Source of the DNA: Ignavibacteriales bacterium
Lineage (GTDB): Bacteria > Bacteroidota > Ignavibacteria > UBA10030 > SZUA-254
Assembly: GCA_016218025.1 (NCBI GenBank)
Contig: JACRFD010000077.1
Location: forward strand, 64,797-128,796
Reading direction: 5' to 3'
DNA: 64,000 nt
Position numbers and translations under genes: made by a program. The notes beneath the pieces are model-generated. The model saw only the letters and a list, made by a program, of their open reading frames with translations. It had not been told where the DNA came from and did not search any database. Shown here piece by piece: positions 9,431 through 17,897 of the stretch. Numbering within the stretch: position 1 is the stretch's first letter; every line of letters starts with the position of its first letter.

Positions 9431-9536
9431 AACAGCTTTATTCGAAATCGATGCGTAAATAGTTGCGCAGCGTATAACACGCATAAAAATGGAACAGAAT
9501 TTTAACTTAATAAATACAAACGTCTCGCTCTGTGGA

Positions 9537-9570
9537 ATTCCGTTGCACGAATGCAACGGAATCATTTTTA
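9537..9570 (+). terminator. rho-independent terminator
   Basis: A perfect 11-bp stem, ATTCCGTTGCA / TGCAACGGAAT, with loop CGAA, then catttttat on the plus strand. It would end transcripts of the YD-repeat gene about 110 bp upstream. The rest of the 9431-9719 gap shows no gene. Confidence 0.65.
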
Positions 9571-9719
9571 TACGATACGTCATGCTTGGCGGCATCGGAA
9601 CTTCAACCTGACTGCAGGAAATTTAGAATCGCATTGATAAACGGGAATGCTGAAAACCGACAAGAGTAAGCAAACCAAAACAGTGCGGAGTCAGCACTTA
9701 AATCACTGACAAAATCAAT

Positions 9720-10322
9720 ATGAGAAAAATAATTGTTTTATCATTTATTACCTTAGATGGAGTAATGCAATCACCCGGTGGACCTGAGGAGGATACATCA
9801 GGCGGTTTCAAATATGGCGGTTGGGTCGCACCTTATTTTGACGATGTTGCCGATAAGGTCATGGAAAAACAGATGAAGCCTTCAGACCTTCTTTTGGGCA
9901 GAAAAACATTTGAGATTTTTGCCTCCTACTGGCCTGAACATGCAAACAATTGGCAAGGTATCAATGATGTCACAAAATACGTCGTGTCCAAGACCATGAA
10001 AAAGTCAGATTGGAAAAACTCCGTATTCCTCAAAAGCTTGGCAGATATTAAAAAACTCAAAAATTCCCCCGCCAAAAGCGGGACTGACATTCAAGTTCAC
10101 GGCAGCGGCAAGCTTATTCAGACACTACTCGAAAATGATTTGGTTGACGAACTCTGGCTCAAAATTTTCCCGTTGACTCTTGGTAAAGGAAAAAAGTTGT
10201 TTGAAAATGGCACGATTCCGGCAGCATTTACATTAACAGAAAGTACTGTTACTACAACCGGAGTGATTATTGCCAATTACAAGCGAGCCGGAAAAGTCAA
10301 GACAGGTACTATTGGAGCTTAA
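9720..10322 (+). CDS. dihydrofolate reductase-like (RibD C-terminal domain) protein
   Basis: A 200-residue single-domain protein of the RibD_C/YyaP type: it opens with RKIIVLSFITLDGVMQSPGG, has DLLLGRKTFEIFASYWP in the middle, and DIQVHGSGKLIQTLLENDLVDELWLKIFPLTLGKGKKLF toward the end, which is the NADPH-binding pattern of this family. Family members are NADPH-dependent reductases related to dihydrofolate and riboflavin-pathway reductases; the substrate of this stand-alone branch is generally unknown. There is no folate or riboflavin gene nearby. It is a lone gene flanked by palindromic intergenic DNA, which suggests it is an accessory gene gained by transfer. Confidence 0.85.
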   Translation: MRKIIVLSFITLDGVMQSPGGPEEDTSGGFKYGGWVAPYFDDVADKVMEKQMKPSDLLLGRKTFEIFASYWPEHANNWQGINDVTKYVVSKTMKKSDWKNSVFLKSLADIKKLKNSPAKSGTDIQVHGSGKLIQTLLENDLVDELWLKIFPLTLGKGKKLFENGTIPAAFTLTESTVTTTGVIIANYKRAGKVKTGTIGA

Positions 10323-10358
10323 GGCGAGAGTAGCACGAACGCATAACACGACCAACAA

Positions 10359-10387
10359 TCTCATGAAATGAGACTGAATCTCTCAGT
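10359..10387. repeat. tandem small palindromes
   Basis: Two adjoining hairpins: TCTCAT-gaa-ATGAGA (10359-10373) and ACTGA-atctc-TCAGT (10373-10387). There is no T tract, so a terminator role is doubtful. They lie between the reductase and the cation exporter and may control the downstream transcript or be a repeat scar. Confidence 0.4.
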
Positions 10388-10431
10388 TATTCGAATTACT
10401 TCTTCCATTTTTGTTTACATTGGATATCATA

Positions 10432-11370
10432 ATGAAGATACAACATACATTCAACGATGAACATAACCACGATTTCCACGAATCGAAGCGCCATATAGAA
10501 AAACGGACATTAATTGTCGTTTTGTTGACCATCGCGACGATGGCAGTAGAGATTACGGCGGGAACGATGTTTCACTCTATGGCTCTCCTCGCCGATGGTT
10601 GGCATATGGGCACACACGCAACGGCATTAGGAATTTCGCTGATGGCATACGTGCTGGCACGCCGCCATTCTTTGGATAAACGATATGCGTTTGGAACCTG
10701 GAAGATAGAGATCCTTGGCGCATATACAAGTGCGCTCATTCTCGGAATCGTTGGACTCTCGTTAGTAGTTGCATCTATTGACCGCTTAATGAATCCTCAA
10801 GCTATCGATTACACTCTGGCAATAATTGTTGCTGTTGCCGGGTTGCTGGTAAACATCGTCAGTGCGTTCATTATGAGTGCAGGTAGTACACATAAACATT
10901 CCTCTCACTCTGAATCTTCACATTCGCCTCACACTCATCACGACTTAAATCTTCGGTCAGCGTATCTTCACGTCGTTGCCGATGCTGCAACATCGGTACT
11001 TGCTATTGCCGCTCTTATTGGAGGACTAATGTTTGGATGGATTTGGCTCGATCCTATGGCAGGTCTTGTCGGTGCAGTCATGATTGCACGGTGGACTGTT
11101 TCTCTCTTGCGTGATAGCTCAGCAATTCTGTTGGACAGAGAAATGGATTCGCCGTTGGTGGAACGAATAAGAACTGCTATTGAAGTTGATAGCAACAGCA
11201 AGGTGAATGATCTTCATCTGTGGCGGGTTAGCGACGCGCGCTACGCATGCATTGTGTCGGTATGTTCAACGGTGCCACACTCAGTCGAACGCTACCGGAA
11301 AACATTAAGCGGTTTCAAAGAGATTACCCACCTAACTATAGAAACACATTGGCATGAGGAAGGGACTTAA
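10432..11370 (+). CDS. dmeF: cation diffusion facilitator, DmeF-like Co/Ni exporter
   Basis: A 312-residue CDF transporter with six TM helices. The ATG at 10432 is preferred over the TTG at 10411 because the protein then opens directly with the usual His-rich tail (HTFNDEHNHDFHESKRH). SMALLADGWHMGTHATALGI in TM2 and the later YLHVVADAATSVLAI in TM5 are the metal-site helices. The ADGWHMGTHA form, the N-terminal His region and a His-rich loop between TM4 and TM5 (HKHSSHSESSHSPHTHH) match the DmeF subfamily that exports Co2+ and Ni2+ in exchange for protons. No DmeR (RcnR-like) repressor gene is adjacent. It adds to the metal-efflux theme of this part of the window. Confidence 0.8.
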   Translation: MKIQHTFNDEHNHDFHESKRHIEKRTLIVVLLTIATMAVEITAGTMFHSMALLADGWHMGTHATALGISLMAYVLARRHSLDKRYAFGTWKIEILGAYTSALILGIVGLSLVVASIDRLMNPQAIDYTLAIIVAVAGLLVNIVSAFIMSAGSTHKHSSHSESSHSPHTHHDLNLRSAYLHVVADAATSVLAIAALIGGLMFGWIWLDPMAGLVGAVMIARWTVSLLRDSSAILLDREMDSPLVERIRTAIEVDSNSKVNDLHLWRVSDARYACIVSVCSTVPHSVERYRKTLSGFKEITHLTIETHWHEEGT

Positions 11371-11387
11371 GAATATTTAAGAGGCAA

Positions 11388-12014
11388 TTATTTCCTTAAA
11401 CAAGAATCAATTCCATCAATCAGAGCATGATTCAAATATTTATTCTCTAAATAAACCGATTCAGTCTCCTGATCATTTTCATATTTTGTCTTGAGAATAT
11501 CAATCATAACATCTGTTGTTGAATCGTTAATAGCTTTAACATCCATGAATACGCGATAATTATAAATTGTTTTACCATTATCCTCTATACTAATTTGAGA
11601 AGATGAGTCGTCACTTTCAACATGGGAAGAGCTCAAACTCGCGGCAACCAATCCAACAAAAAAAATAATTCCTAAGAAAGTTAATAATCCCGATAGTAAT
11701 GTAGTGTGATCCTGTTTATCTGCAATTTCTTTATGTTCTTCGATTAACTGCTCATCACTCCACCGGTCGGCTATTACAACTGTATCGTTTGATTCAATTT
11801 GTGAAACCACATATTTTTGATCGATAAGAGTTTGATGAATAGCATCAACAACTTTCTGCTTCGGGAACGGATATGTGGCTGCATCGATGAACTCGATAGA
11901 TTTGTTCTTAGCTTTTTTGGAAATTTGTTGGGTTGATTTACACCCTTGAATAGAGTATAGAAAAATTATGGTGCTGATGAAAAGAATGAACTTTTTATTT
12001 TTTAACTTGTCCAT
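11388..12014 (-). CDS. hypothetical lipoprotein with internal TM segment
   Basis: A 208-residue protein with a lipoprotein signal (hydrophobic stretch then YSIQGC, Cys about residue 25). A second hydrophobic segment (LLTFLGIIFFVGLVAASL, about residues 108-126) interrupts the chain and is followed by a Ser/Asp-rich linker and a C-terminal alpha/beta region. The N-terminal half (FPKQKVVDAIHQTLIDQKYVV) looks like the small alpha/beta domain seen in outer-membrane lipoproteins that act on peptidoglycan or in secretion, but I cannot name the family. It is transcribed toward the DmeF-like gene, the two stops being 17 bp apart. Confidence 0.65.
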   Translation of the reverse strand: MDKLKNKKFILFISTIIFLYSIQGCKSTQQISKKAKNKSIEFIDAATYPFPKQKVVDAIHQTLIDQKYVVSQIESNDTVVIADRWSDEQLIEEHKEIADKQDHTTLLSGLLTFLGIIFFVGLVAASLSSSHVESDDSSSQISIEDNGKTIYNYRVFMDVKAINDSTTDVMIDILKTKYENDQETESVYLENKYLNHALIDGIDSCLRK

Positions 12015-12202
12015 CGATAATTCAATAATTCAAATTATAATTTTCTTTCGATAATGACAACTCTTATGCCAGTCTAAAACCTTCAAATACGAATCGTTTT
12101 TAAAGTGACAAATGTTAGTGATGTGTTTTATTGTGGACAGGAAGAGATCAAGACAAAGATTTTATTTTACTATAGAAAGTTCTCAGTGTATGTAAAAATC
12201 CC

Positions 12203-12321
12203 GAAATGTCTTTTCGAAGGAACGAAGTGACTGAGAAATCTAATCAAGATTAAAGATTTCTCTTCCGACTCCCGCCTGCACTTCGTTCTTTGGCGGTCAG
12301 GTCGTCGGAATCGAAATGACA
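12203..12321. repeat. dispersed inverted-repeat element
   Basis: The start of a 503-bp gene-free gap. The centre is GAGAAATCT (12233-12241) facing AGATTTCTC (12254-12262). Outside it, GAACGAAGTG (12220-12229) faces CACTTCGTTC (12279-12288), and GAAATGTC-like and GAAATGAC ends bracket the whole. From general knowledge, elements of this layout recur between genes in Bacteroidetes/Chlorobi genomes. No protein is encoded. Confidence 0.6.
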
Positions 12322-12344
12322 AAAATACTTTTCACACATTCTGA

Positions 12345-12497
12345 CTACCTCCGACCATTTATACTGGGACGAAGTTCTACTTCCAAAATTGAATTGTTAT
12401 TTTTATGGTGGTCAGCAGTAGAACTGCTTCCCAGTCTGAAAACCCCATGGCTGGGAGGAGGTTCTACCTCCGACCTATTATACCGGGACAGAAATTG
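12345..12497. repeat. repeat with three TTCTA-core hairpins
   Basis: Two direct copies beginning CTACCTCCGACC (12345-12356 and 12464-12475), each followed by a diverged TATACYGGGAC, are 119 bp apart. Between them sit three hairpins sharing a GTTCTAC / GTAGAAC core: GAAG-ttcta-CTTC (12371-12383), GCAGT-aga-ACTGC (12415-12427) and GGAGG-ttcta-CCTCC (12457-12471). It looks like a compound dispersed repeat. The small open frame across it is a by-product. Confidence 0.6.
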
Positions 12498-12517
12498 TTA
12501 ATATTATTAGATGCTTC

Positions 12518-13546
12518 TTAATTCAATCCAATATTTACAATGTTGAGCGTATCGAATCTTTTTCGGTCTGGTGATAATTTCATAACGTTTACATGTAACG
12601 TATCTGATGAAATTGTGCAGCGGACATAATGAAAGAATCTTTTATCAGATTTAACAGGATATAAATCTTCCCACTGCTGTTGTTTCCCCGTTTTAAGTTT
12701 ATGGAGTAATCCTCCCCCGCCACCAATTACCAAAAAATCTTTGTTCTCTTTACGGAAATGTTCGAACGCATGCGAATGCCCAGAAATAAATATTTTCGCT
12801 TTTGTTGATTTGAGAAAAGGCGGCAGAAAATATGTTTGAACTTCCGAAGATGGTTCTACAATCCGACTGTTCGTGTATGGTGAATGATGACACCCTACAA
12901 TTATCAAGCCGACCGTGCTGTCTGCATCAAATTTTTTGATCGTTTCCTGATACCATTTAAGTTGTTCTATTTGTCGGTTTTCGTCGAGCTTAGAATAATT
13001 GGAATTAAGGATTATGATTTCAATATTTTTTATTCGCTTACTATACCACTCCGGTTTTATGTAAGGGAACGTTTCGGCAAAATGTTCTTTTCCTTTAGAT
13101 TCAAATGGCTCATACTCATGGTTACCCAATGCCGGAAAAAGTGGAATATATGCCTTCCGTAACTCAATTGTCTTTTCATAGAAATCGTCCCAGTACGATT
13201 TGAATGATCCAAGCGCTGTCAAATCTCCCAACAGGAAAAGCGCCGCAACAGTCATGTCGCGACCAATATTATCTAACATGAATTGAGTTGCTTTTTCGTT
13301 GTTGTCAGATGATGAAACGATTTTTTCAAACCATAATGGAGATTGCATATCGCTCATAAATATTATCGAGGGATCTGATCTCACCTCACGAATTGTACTC
13401 GTGAAAGGCACTCGAACGGAATCTATTACAATCCCCGACAGTGAAATACCAGATTGTGGTTGTGCGGTACAGACGATTATAAAGAACAGTTCCAGTACGA
13501 AACTGATAAGGTAAGAATATCTATTTTTATTTGTAGACCGAATCAA
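12518..13546 (-). CDS. exported calcineurin-like metallophosphoesterase
   Basis: A 342-residue protein with an N-terminal signal (hydrophobic residues 12-28, ending TAQPQ) and a complete calcineurin-type fold: IIFMSDMQS (motif I), LLGDLTALG (GD motif), PALGNHEYE (GNHE), VGCHHSPY (H motif) and FISGHSHAFEHF (GHxH). The first motif is D-x-Q instead of D-x-H, a variant also seen in the CPPED1-type branch. It would hydrolyse phosphoesters in the periplasm or outside the cell using two metal ions. The substrate is unknown. It is a single gene; the AT-rich DNA after 13546 probably holds its promoter. Confidence 0.87.
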   Translation of the reverse strand: MIRSTNKNRYSYLISFVLELFFIIVCTAQPQSGISLSGIVIDSVRVPFTSTIREVRSDPSIIFMSDMQSPLWFEKIVSSSDNNEKATQFMLDNIGRDMTVAALFLLGDLTALGSFKSYWDDFYEKTIELRKAYIPLFPALGNHEYEPFESKGKEHFAETFPYIKPEWYSKRIKNIEIIILNSNYSKLDENRQIEQLKWYQETIKKFDADSTVGLIIVGCHHSPYTNSRIVEPSSEVQTYFLPPFLKSTKAKIFISGHSHAFEHFRKENKDFLVIGGGGGLLHKLKTGKQQQWEDLYPVKSDKRFFHYVRCTISSDTLHVNVMKLSPDRKRFDTLNIVNIGLN

Positions 13547-13639
13547 AATAATATCTGCAAAACATGTTTTTGAGATAATGTTATTTATCGGGATAAATCT
13601 TCTGGATTAATTTATACAAATATTTTTTTATTTGCCAAT

Positions 13640-13672
13640 AAGATAAAAAAGGTGACTGTTTCCAGCCACCTT
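13640..13672 (-). terminator. rho-independent terminator of ahcY
   Basis: Read on the minus strand: AAGGTGGCTG-gaaa-CAGTCACCTT followed by a T run (complement of the A run at 13645-13650). The 10-bp stem has a single mismatch. It lies about 35 bp after the ahcY stop. Confidence 0.75.
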
Positions 13673-13680
13673 CTAAATTA

Positions 13681-13705
13681 CCACTCACAACTAACAACTC
13701 ACCAG
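13681..13705. repeat. ACTCACAACTC-type simple repeat
   Basis: A degenerate CTCAC/CTAAC-rich tract (CCACTCACAACTAACAACTC...). Similar tracts occur at 15001-15038 (reverse orientation), 15491-15514 and, inside a gene, 31704-31744. Confidence 0.6.
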
Positions 13706-13706
13706 T

Positions 13707-14987
13707 TTAAGTTCCGGAGCTGTAATCATCCATATACTTCTTTTGCTCAGGTGTCAGCTTATCGATCTTCAAACCCATAGTTGCCAACTTAACACCGGCG
13801 ATTTCCTGATCTTGTTCAACAGGAATATCATGCACGGTATTTTCAAGTTTCTTCCCTTTTTTGTGAAGTTCAGCCAAACGCAATTGCGACATGAACTGGT
13901 TCGCAAACGACATATCCATCACTTCAGAAGGATGTCCTTCAGCCGCGGCAAGATTCACTAAACGTCCTTTTGCAAGAACGTAAATCCGGTTATTATTCTT
14001 CAGCGAATATTCTTCATTGTTCGCGCGGACTTCCTTGATTCCTTTTGCAAGTTTACCAAGATGATTCAGGTTTACTTCACAATCGTAATGTCCGGTGTTG
14101 CAAACAATGGCTCCTTCTTTCATCACCTTAAAATGTCTATCAACAATAATATCTTTCACTCCGGTAGCGGTAATAAACACATCTCCTATTTTTGCCGCTT
14201 CATCCATAGTCATAACGCGCATACCTTCAAGCGTGGCTTTTAGGGCGGCAGTTGCTTTAACTTCGGTAACAATAACATTGGCGCCAAGTCCTTGGGCACG
14301 CATCGCCACACCTTTTCCGCAATGTCCGTAACCGGCAATAACAACATTCTTTCCGGCTAACAAAATACTTGTCGCCCTCAGAATTCCATCGAGCGTGGAT
14401 TGCCCTGTTCCATACACATTATCGAAATCCCACTTTGTTTCAGCATCGTTCACTGCAACAACCGGATATTTCAAAGCGCCATCGGCAGCCATTGCGCGAA
14501 GCCTGTGTACACCGGTTGTGGTTTCTTCCGTACCGCCAATGACATATTTCTGTGCGAACTCCGGATGCTTGTTGTGAATCGTAAAAATCAAATCTGCGCC
14601 GTCATCAAGCGTTAGGTTTGGATGTATCTTCAACGTCTCCTCGATACACCAGTAAAATTCTTTAACCGACATTCCGTGCCATGCAAAAATAGAAATACCG
14701 TCAGCCGCAAGCGCCGATGCAACTGCATCGTTGGTGGATAACGGATTGCACCCGCTCCAGCTAACTTGAGCGCCTGCTTCAACAAATGTTTTCACAAGAA
14801 CAGCGGTCTCTTTTGTAACATGCAGACAACCGGCAATGCGATAACCCTTTAAAGGTTTTGTCTTTTTATATTTTTCACGCAGTGCCATCAGAACAGGCAT
14901 TCGCGATTCAGCCCAGGCAATTAATTTTTTACCCTCGGCTGCCATTTTAATATCTTTAACTTTATATTTTCCTTTTTTGTAGTCCAT
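13707..14987 (-). CDS. ahcY: adenosylhomocysteinase
   Basis: A 426-residue S-adenosylhomocysteine hydrolase, which splits SAH into adenosine and homocysteine in the cytoplasm and so relieves product inhibition of methyltransferases. Hallmarks: RIAGCLHVTKETAVLVKTF near the start, WSGCNPLSTND, the NAD-binding VIAGYGHCGKGVAMRAQGLGA, and GNTGHYDCEVN-like (here VCNTGHYDCEVN). Length fits the bacterial/archaeal form without the ~40-residue insert of the mammalian-like type. The catalytic Lys/Asp stretch (YPVVAVNDAETKWDFDN) is intact. It lies downstream of metK on the same strand, so the methyl-cycle genes are clustered but separated by a four-helix-bundle gene. It ends in a strong terminator. Confidence 0.96.
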   Translation of the reverse strand: MDYKKGKYKVKDIKMAAEGKKLIAWAESRMPVLMALREKYKKTKPLKGYRIAGCLHVTKETAVLVKTFVEAGAQVSWSGCNPLSTNDAVASALAADGISIFAWHGMSVKEFYWCIEETLKIHPNLTLDDGADLIFTIHNKHPEFAQKYVIGGTEETTTGVHRLRAMAADGALKYPVVAVNDAETKWDFDNVYGTGQSTLDGILRATSILLAGKNVVIAGYGHCGKGVAMRAQGLGANVIVTEVKATAALKATLEGMRVMTMDEAAKIGDVFITATGVKDIIVDRHFKVMKEGAIVCNTGHYDCEVNLNHLGKLAKGIKEVRANNEEYSLKNNNRIYVLAKGRLVNLAAAEGHPSEVMDMSFANQFMSQLRLAELHKKGKKLENTVHDIPVEQDQEIAGVKLATMGLKIDKLTPEQKKYMDDYSSGT

Positions 14988-15000
14988 AGCTTTGATAATG

Positions 15001-15038
15001 GTTAGTTGGTATTAGGTATTAGTTAGTGGTTAGTTGTA
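15001..15038. repeat. TTAG/GTGAG-type simple repeat
   Basis: GTTAGTTGGTATTAGGTATT and on: repeated TTAGT/TTAGG steps between ahcY and the four-helix-bundle gene. It is the reverse-strand counterpart of the ACTCACAACTC tracts nearby. Confidence 0.6.
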
Positions 15039-15049
15039 AATTTTGATTA

Positions 15050-15442
15050 TTAAATTTCATCTTGTTTTTTCTTCGCACGTAAATAGGCAACGTAACTGTT
15101 AATCTTCTTTAGCAATACAAAAGCATCTTCCTTTAGCGATGCCGTAATTTCTTCTGAACAATATTTTTCATCTAAACAAACATTTAAATCATCAATCAAT
15201 TCTTCCAGCGATCCACGTGCTTGTCTAAGAAATTGGATATTTTCCTGATAATGAAATCTACCGTGTCCTTCTGCAATGTTATTTGTTACCGAAACCGAAG
15301 CTCTTTTAATCTGTGAGACTAAATTAAACTTTTCAACAGCAGGAAGCTGGTTTGCAATCGAGTACATTTTCTTTCTGAATTCTCTAGCAACTTTATAAAC
15401 TTCTAATTCTTCAAAATTATATAGCGGCCTTTCTACAACCAT
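15050..15442 (-). CDS. four-helix bundle protein (S23/IVP family)
   Basis: A 130-residue all-helical protein matching the family first found in 23S rRNA intervening sequences: YNFEELEVYKVAREFRKKMY, LVSQIKRASVSVTNNIAEGHGRF and a C-terminal pair of helices (FLRQARGSLEELIDDL). The family resembles the Avd accessory protein of diversity-generating retroelements. Its function is unknown; it forms small basic bundles that can bind nucleic acid. Here it sits between metK and ahcY, flanked on both sides by the ACTCACAACTC/TTAG simple repeats, with no reverse transcriptase and no rRNA gene in view. This arrangement suggests a small inserted unit in what was a metK-ahcY operon. Confidence 0.88.
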   Translation of the reverse strand: MVVERPLYNFEELEVYKVAREFRKKMYSIANQLPAVEKFNLVSQIKRASVSVTNNIAEGHGRFHYQENIQFLRQARGSLEELIDDLNVCLDEKYCSEEITASLKEDAFVLLKKINSYVAYLRAKKKQDEI

Positions 15443-15490
15443 AAATCCCCTCCCCTACGCTCAAATAACTTCAATACCTATAAAACAATC

Positions 15491-15514
15491 CATACTCACA
15501 ACTCACTACTCACC
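15491..15514. repeat. ACTCACAACTC-type simple repeat
   Basis: CATACTCACAACTCACTACT and on: a CTCAC-rich tract directly after the metK stop, on the other side of the four-helix-bundle gene from the 15001 tract. Confidence 0.6.
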
Positions 15515-15516
15515 AT

Positions 15517-16671
15517 TTACAGCGTATTAAACAGCTTCACAAGGTCTAATTTTTCCCACGAGAACTCTTTTTCAGTTCTGCCGAAGTGACCATAAGCCGC
15601 CGATTTTCTATAAATTGGTCTGCGCAGATCGAGACGTTTTATAATTCCCCTTGGAGTTAAATCGATAGCGCCGCCCTCTCCGCTGTTCTTCTTAATAAAT
15701 TGTTCGAGTTCTGAATCAGGAACAATTCCTGTTCCGTACGTTTGAACTTGTATTGAGACAGGATGTTTTACACCTATAGCGTAAGCAACTTGAATCTGAC
15801 ATTCACTTGCTAATCCTGATGCAACTATATTTTTTGCAATATGGCGTGCGGCATAAGCAGCGCTTCTATCAACTTTTGTCGGATCTTTACCCGAAAATGC
15901 CCCGCCGCCGTGGGGTGCGCGACCGCCGTAAGTATCAACGACAATTTTTCTTCCGGTCAATCCGCTATCACCATGAGGTCCGCCGATTTCAAACATGCCT
16001 GTGGGATTCACGAAATATTTCGTATTCTTGTCCAATAAATTTTTAGGAATTACTTTTTTTATTACATGCTCTATTACATCCGCCTTGATCTTACTTTGAG
16101 AAACTTTCGGTGCGTGCTGGGTTGATATTACAACTGTATGAACCCTAACCGGTTTCTTTCCTTCATATTCAATAGTTACCTGCGATTTTGAATCAGGTCG
16201 AAGATAAGGCATCAAACCGTTCTCTTTCTTTCTTATCTCAGCCAACCGCTTGACTAATTTATGTGAGAACATAATTGGCATAGGCATCAGTTCAGGGGTT
16301 TCACTGCACGCATAACCGAACATCATTCCCTGATCGCCGGCTCCGCCTGTATCTACACCCTGTGCAATATCCGGCGATTGAGCATGAAGAGTTGATAATA
16401 CTGCACATGAATCAGCATCGAATCCAACACCCGCTTCAGTATATCCAATATCTTTTACAACATCGCGGACAATCTTTTGAACATCAACATATCCTTTGGT
16501 GGTTACTTCTCCGCCCACCAGGACTAAACCTGTTGTAACAAAACACTCGCACGCAACACGCGACATCGGATCCTGATGCAAAAGAGAATCAAGCACACCA
16601 TCCGATATCTGATCACAAACTTTGTCGGGGTGACCTTCTGAAACTGATTCTGAAGTAAAAAGATATGACAT
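15517..16671 (-). CDS. metK: S-adenosylmethionine synthetase
   Basis: A 384-residue methionine adenosyltransferase: makes SAM from methionine and ATP in the cytoplasm. Signatures: [18 protein letters not shown] at the N terminus (metal/ATP binding), [21 protein letters not shown] (MetK signature 1) and [19 protein letters not shown] (signature 2). Length and spacing are normal. Its start lies 15 bp downstream of the nucleotidyltransferase stop on the same strand, so both are probably in one transcript; a SAM riboswitch does not fit in such a gap. Together with ahcY downstream it supplies the activated methyl cycle. Confidence 0.97.
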   Translation of the reverse strand: MSYLFTSESVSEGHPDKVCDQISDGVLDSLLHQDPMSRVACECFVTTGLVLVGGEVTTKGYVDVQKIVRDVVKDIGYTEAGVGFDADSCAVLSTLHAQSPDIAQGVDTGGAGDQGMMFGYACSETPELMPMPIMFSHKLVKRLAEIRKKENGLMPYLRPDSKSQVTIEYEGKKPVRVHTVVISTQHAPKVSQSKIKADVIEHVIKKVIPKNLLDKNTKYFVNPTGMFEIGGPHGDSGLTGRKIVVDTYGGRAPHGGGAFSGKDPTKVDRSAAYAARHIAKNIVASGLASECQIQVAYAIGVKHPVSIQVQTYGTGIVPDSELEQFIKKNSGEGGAIDLTPRGIIKRLDLRRPIYRKSAAYGHFGRTEKEFSWEKLDLVKLFNTL

Positions 16672-16686
16672 ATTTATTCCTGATAT

Positions 16687-17661
16687 TTAATGAAATTCTA
16701 TTTCCGATGAATCGCCTATGTTGATGCGTTGGAAGTTTCCTCTTACCACAGAATTATTTCCAACAAGAGAATCTTCAAGCAGAGCACAATCTACATGGGC
16801 ATCATCGCTGATGATGGAATTACGAACGATGGAATCCTCCACTGTAGTTCCCGATGCTATGGTAGCATACGGACCAATAATCGACCTGCTGATCTTTGCA
16901 TCTTCGGCAATGAAAACAGGCGGATTAATCACAACCCCGTCGCGTTTAACTTTGTCTCCAATTTTATCTAAAAGATGACGATTGGTAGCGAGCAACGTTT
17001 CCGGTTTCCCGCAATCATACCAGCCTTCCACCGGGAAAGTTTTAACCTTCTCACCTTTTTCAACCATCGCTTGAAGAGCGTCGGTCAACTGAAACTCGCC
17101 CTTAGTTTTTTTATTATTCTTAAAAAGTCCATCAATACATTCTTCCAGCAATTTAGGATTACGAATCCAATACAATCCCACCAAAGCTAAATTACTCGTC
17201 GGATTTTCCGGCTTCTCGATCAACTGTTTTATAAATCCGTCCTTCATTTCAACAACGCCGAAGCGTCTCGGATCTTCCACCTGCTTAACGCCGAGAGATG
17301 AATATTTTTCTTTCAATAAAGGTTTAAGATTTACATCAAAAATTGTATCGCCAAGTATAATCAATATCGGTTCGGAAGAAAAAGAATTACGGGCTAACGA
17401 AATCGCATGCGCCAATCCTTTTGGTTCTTTTTGTTCGATGAAATCGAATTTGATTTTATAATTGGAGATTAGGTAATCTTGAATTTTTTCACCCATGGTT
17501 CCGACGATAATGGTTGCCTCATCAAATCCATCTTCAACAATTTTATCTAAAATATGACCAATGATTGGTTTGCCCGCAACATTCAACAGGACTTTGGGAA
17601 GCGTATATGTGTGTGGTCGTAACCGAGTACCAAAACCGGCGACCGGTATAATAGCTCTCAT
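16687..17661 (-). CDS. sugar-phosphate nucleotidyltransferase
   Basis: A 324-residue NDP-sugar pyrophosphorylase. The N terminus carries PVAGFGTRLRPHTYTLPKVL, the nucleotide-binding signature, followed by VAGKPIIGHILDKI; IILGDTIFD holds the metal-binding Asp and PVEGWYDCGKPETLL the sugar-binding region. After residue 240 a short left-handed beta-helix of hexapeptides (NPPVFIAEDAKISRSIIGPY) follows, as in glucose-1-phosphate thymidylyltransferase-like and archaeal GlmU-like enzymes. It probably makes dTDP- or UDP-glucose for surface polysaccharide. The exact sugar and nucleotide cannot be fixed. It leads the transcript that includes metK. Confidence 0.88.
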   Translation of the reverse strand: MRAIIPVAGFGTRLRPHTYTLPKVLLNVAGKPIIGHILDKIVEDGFDEATIIVGTMGEKIQDYLISNYKIKFDFIEQKEPKGLAHAISLARNSFSSEPILIILGDTIFDVNLKPLLKEKYSSLGVKQVEDPRRFGVVEMKDGFIKQLIEKPENPTSNLALVGLYWIRNPKLLEECIDGLFKNNKKTKGEFQLTDALQAMVEKGEKVKTFPVEGWYDCGKPETLLATNRHLLDKIGDKVKRDGVVINPPVFIAEDAKISRSIIGPYATIASGTTVEDSIVRNSIISDDAHVDCALLEDSLVGNNSVVRGNFQRINIGDSSEIEFH

Positions 17662-17693
17662 AAGATTGGTTGATAAATACTTAGCACGATTTG

Positions 17694-17766
17694 TGCCCCC
17701 AACCGGATTCGAACCGGTGTTACAAGCTTGAAAAGCTCGTGTCCTAGGCCTCTAGACGATGGGGGC
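17694..17766 (-). tRNA. tRNA-Glu (anticodon UUC)
   Basis: Minus-strand cloverleaf of 73 nt: acceptor GCCCCCA / TGGGGGC with discriminator A, D arm with GTCTAGAGGCCTAGGAC, anticodon stem CGAGC-TTTTCAA-GCTTG with anticodon TTC, and T arm with GGTTCGAATCC. The 3' CCA is not encoded. Confidence 0.96.
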
Positions 17767-17897
17767 GGAGTAGATGTTGGATATTGGATATGAGATTTAT
17801 TACTTTTTTAAGTATAATTTTGGGGAATAATCTTGAAATAATTTATCACTTAAATATAGGACCAAACATCTAAAATCTCACATCTCATATCTATTTT

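Noticed and set aside
9458..10387. GCGTATAACACGC and CGCATAACACGA motifs around the reductase gene, resembling integron attC ends
   Set aside because: Matching GTTRRRY partners and the paired R/L boxes of attC are not present, and no integrase of the integron type is in view.
12316..12501. Small open frame upstream of the metallophosphoesterase
   Set aside because: It is a translation of the compound hairpin repeat at 12345-12497.
15050..15442. Diversity-generating retroelement based on the Avd-like protein
   Set aside because: No reverse transcriptase, template repeat or variable repeat pair was found nearby.
16672..16686. Possible SAM riboswitch ahead of metK
   Set aside because: Only 15 bp separate metK from the upstream gene.
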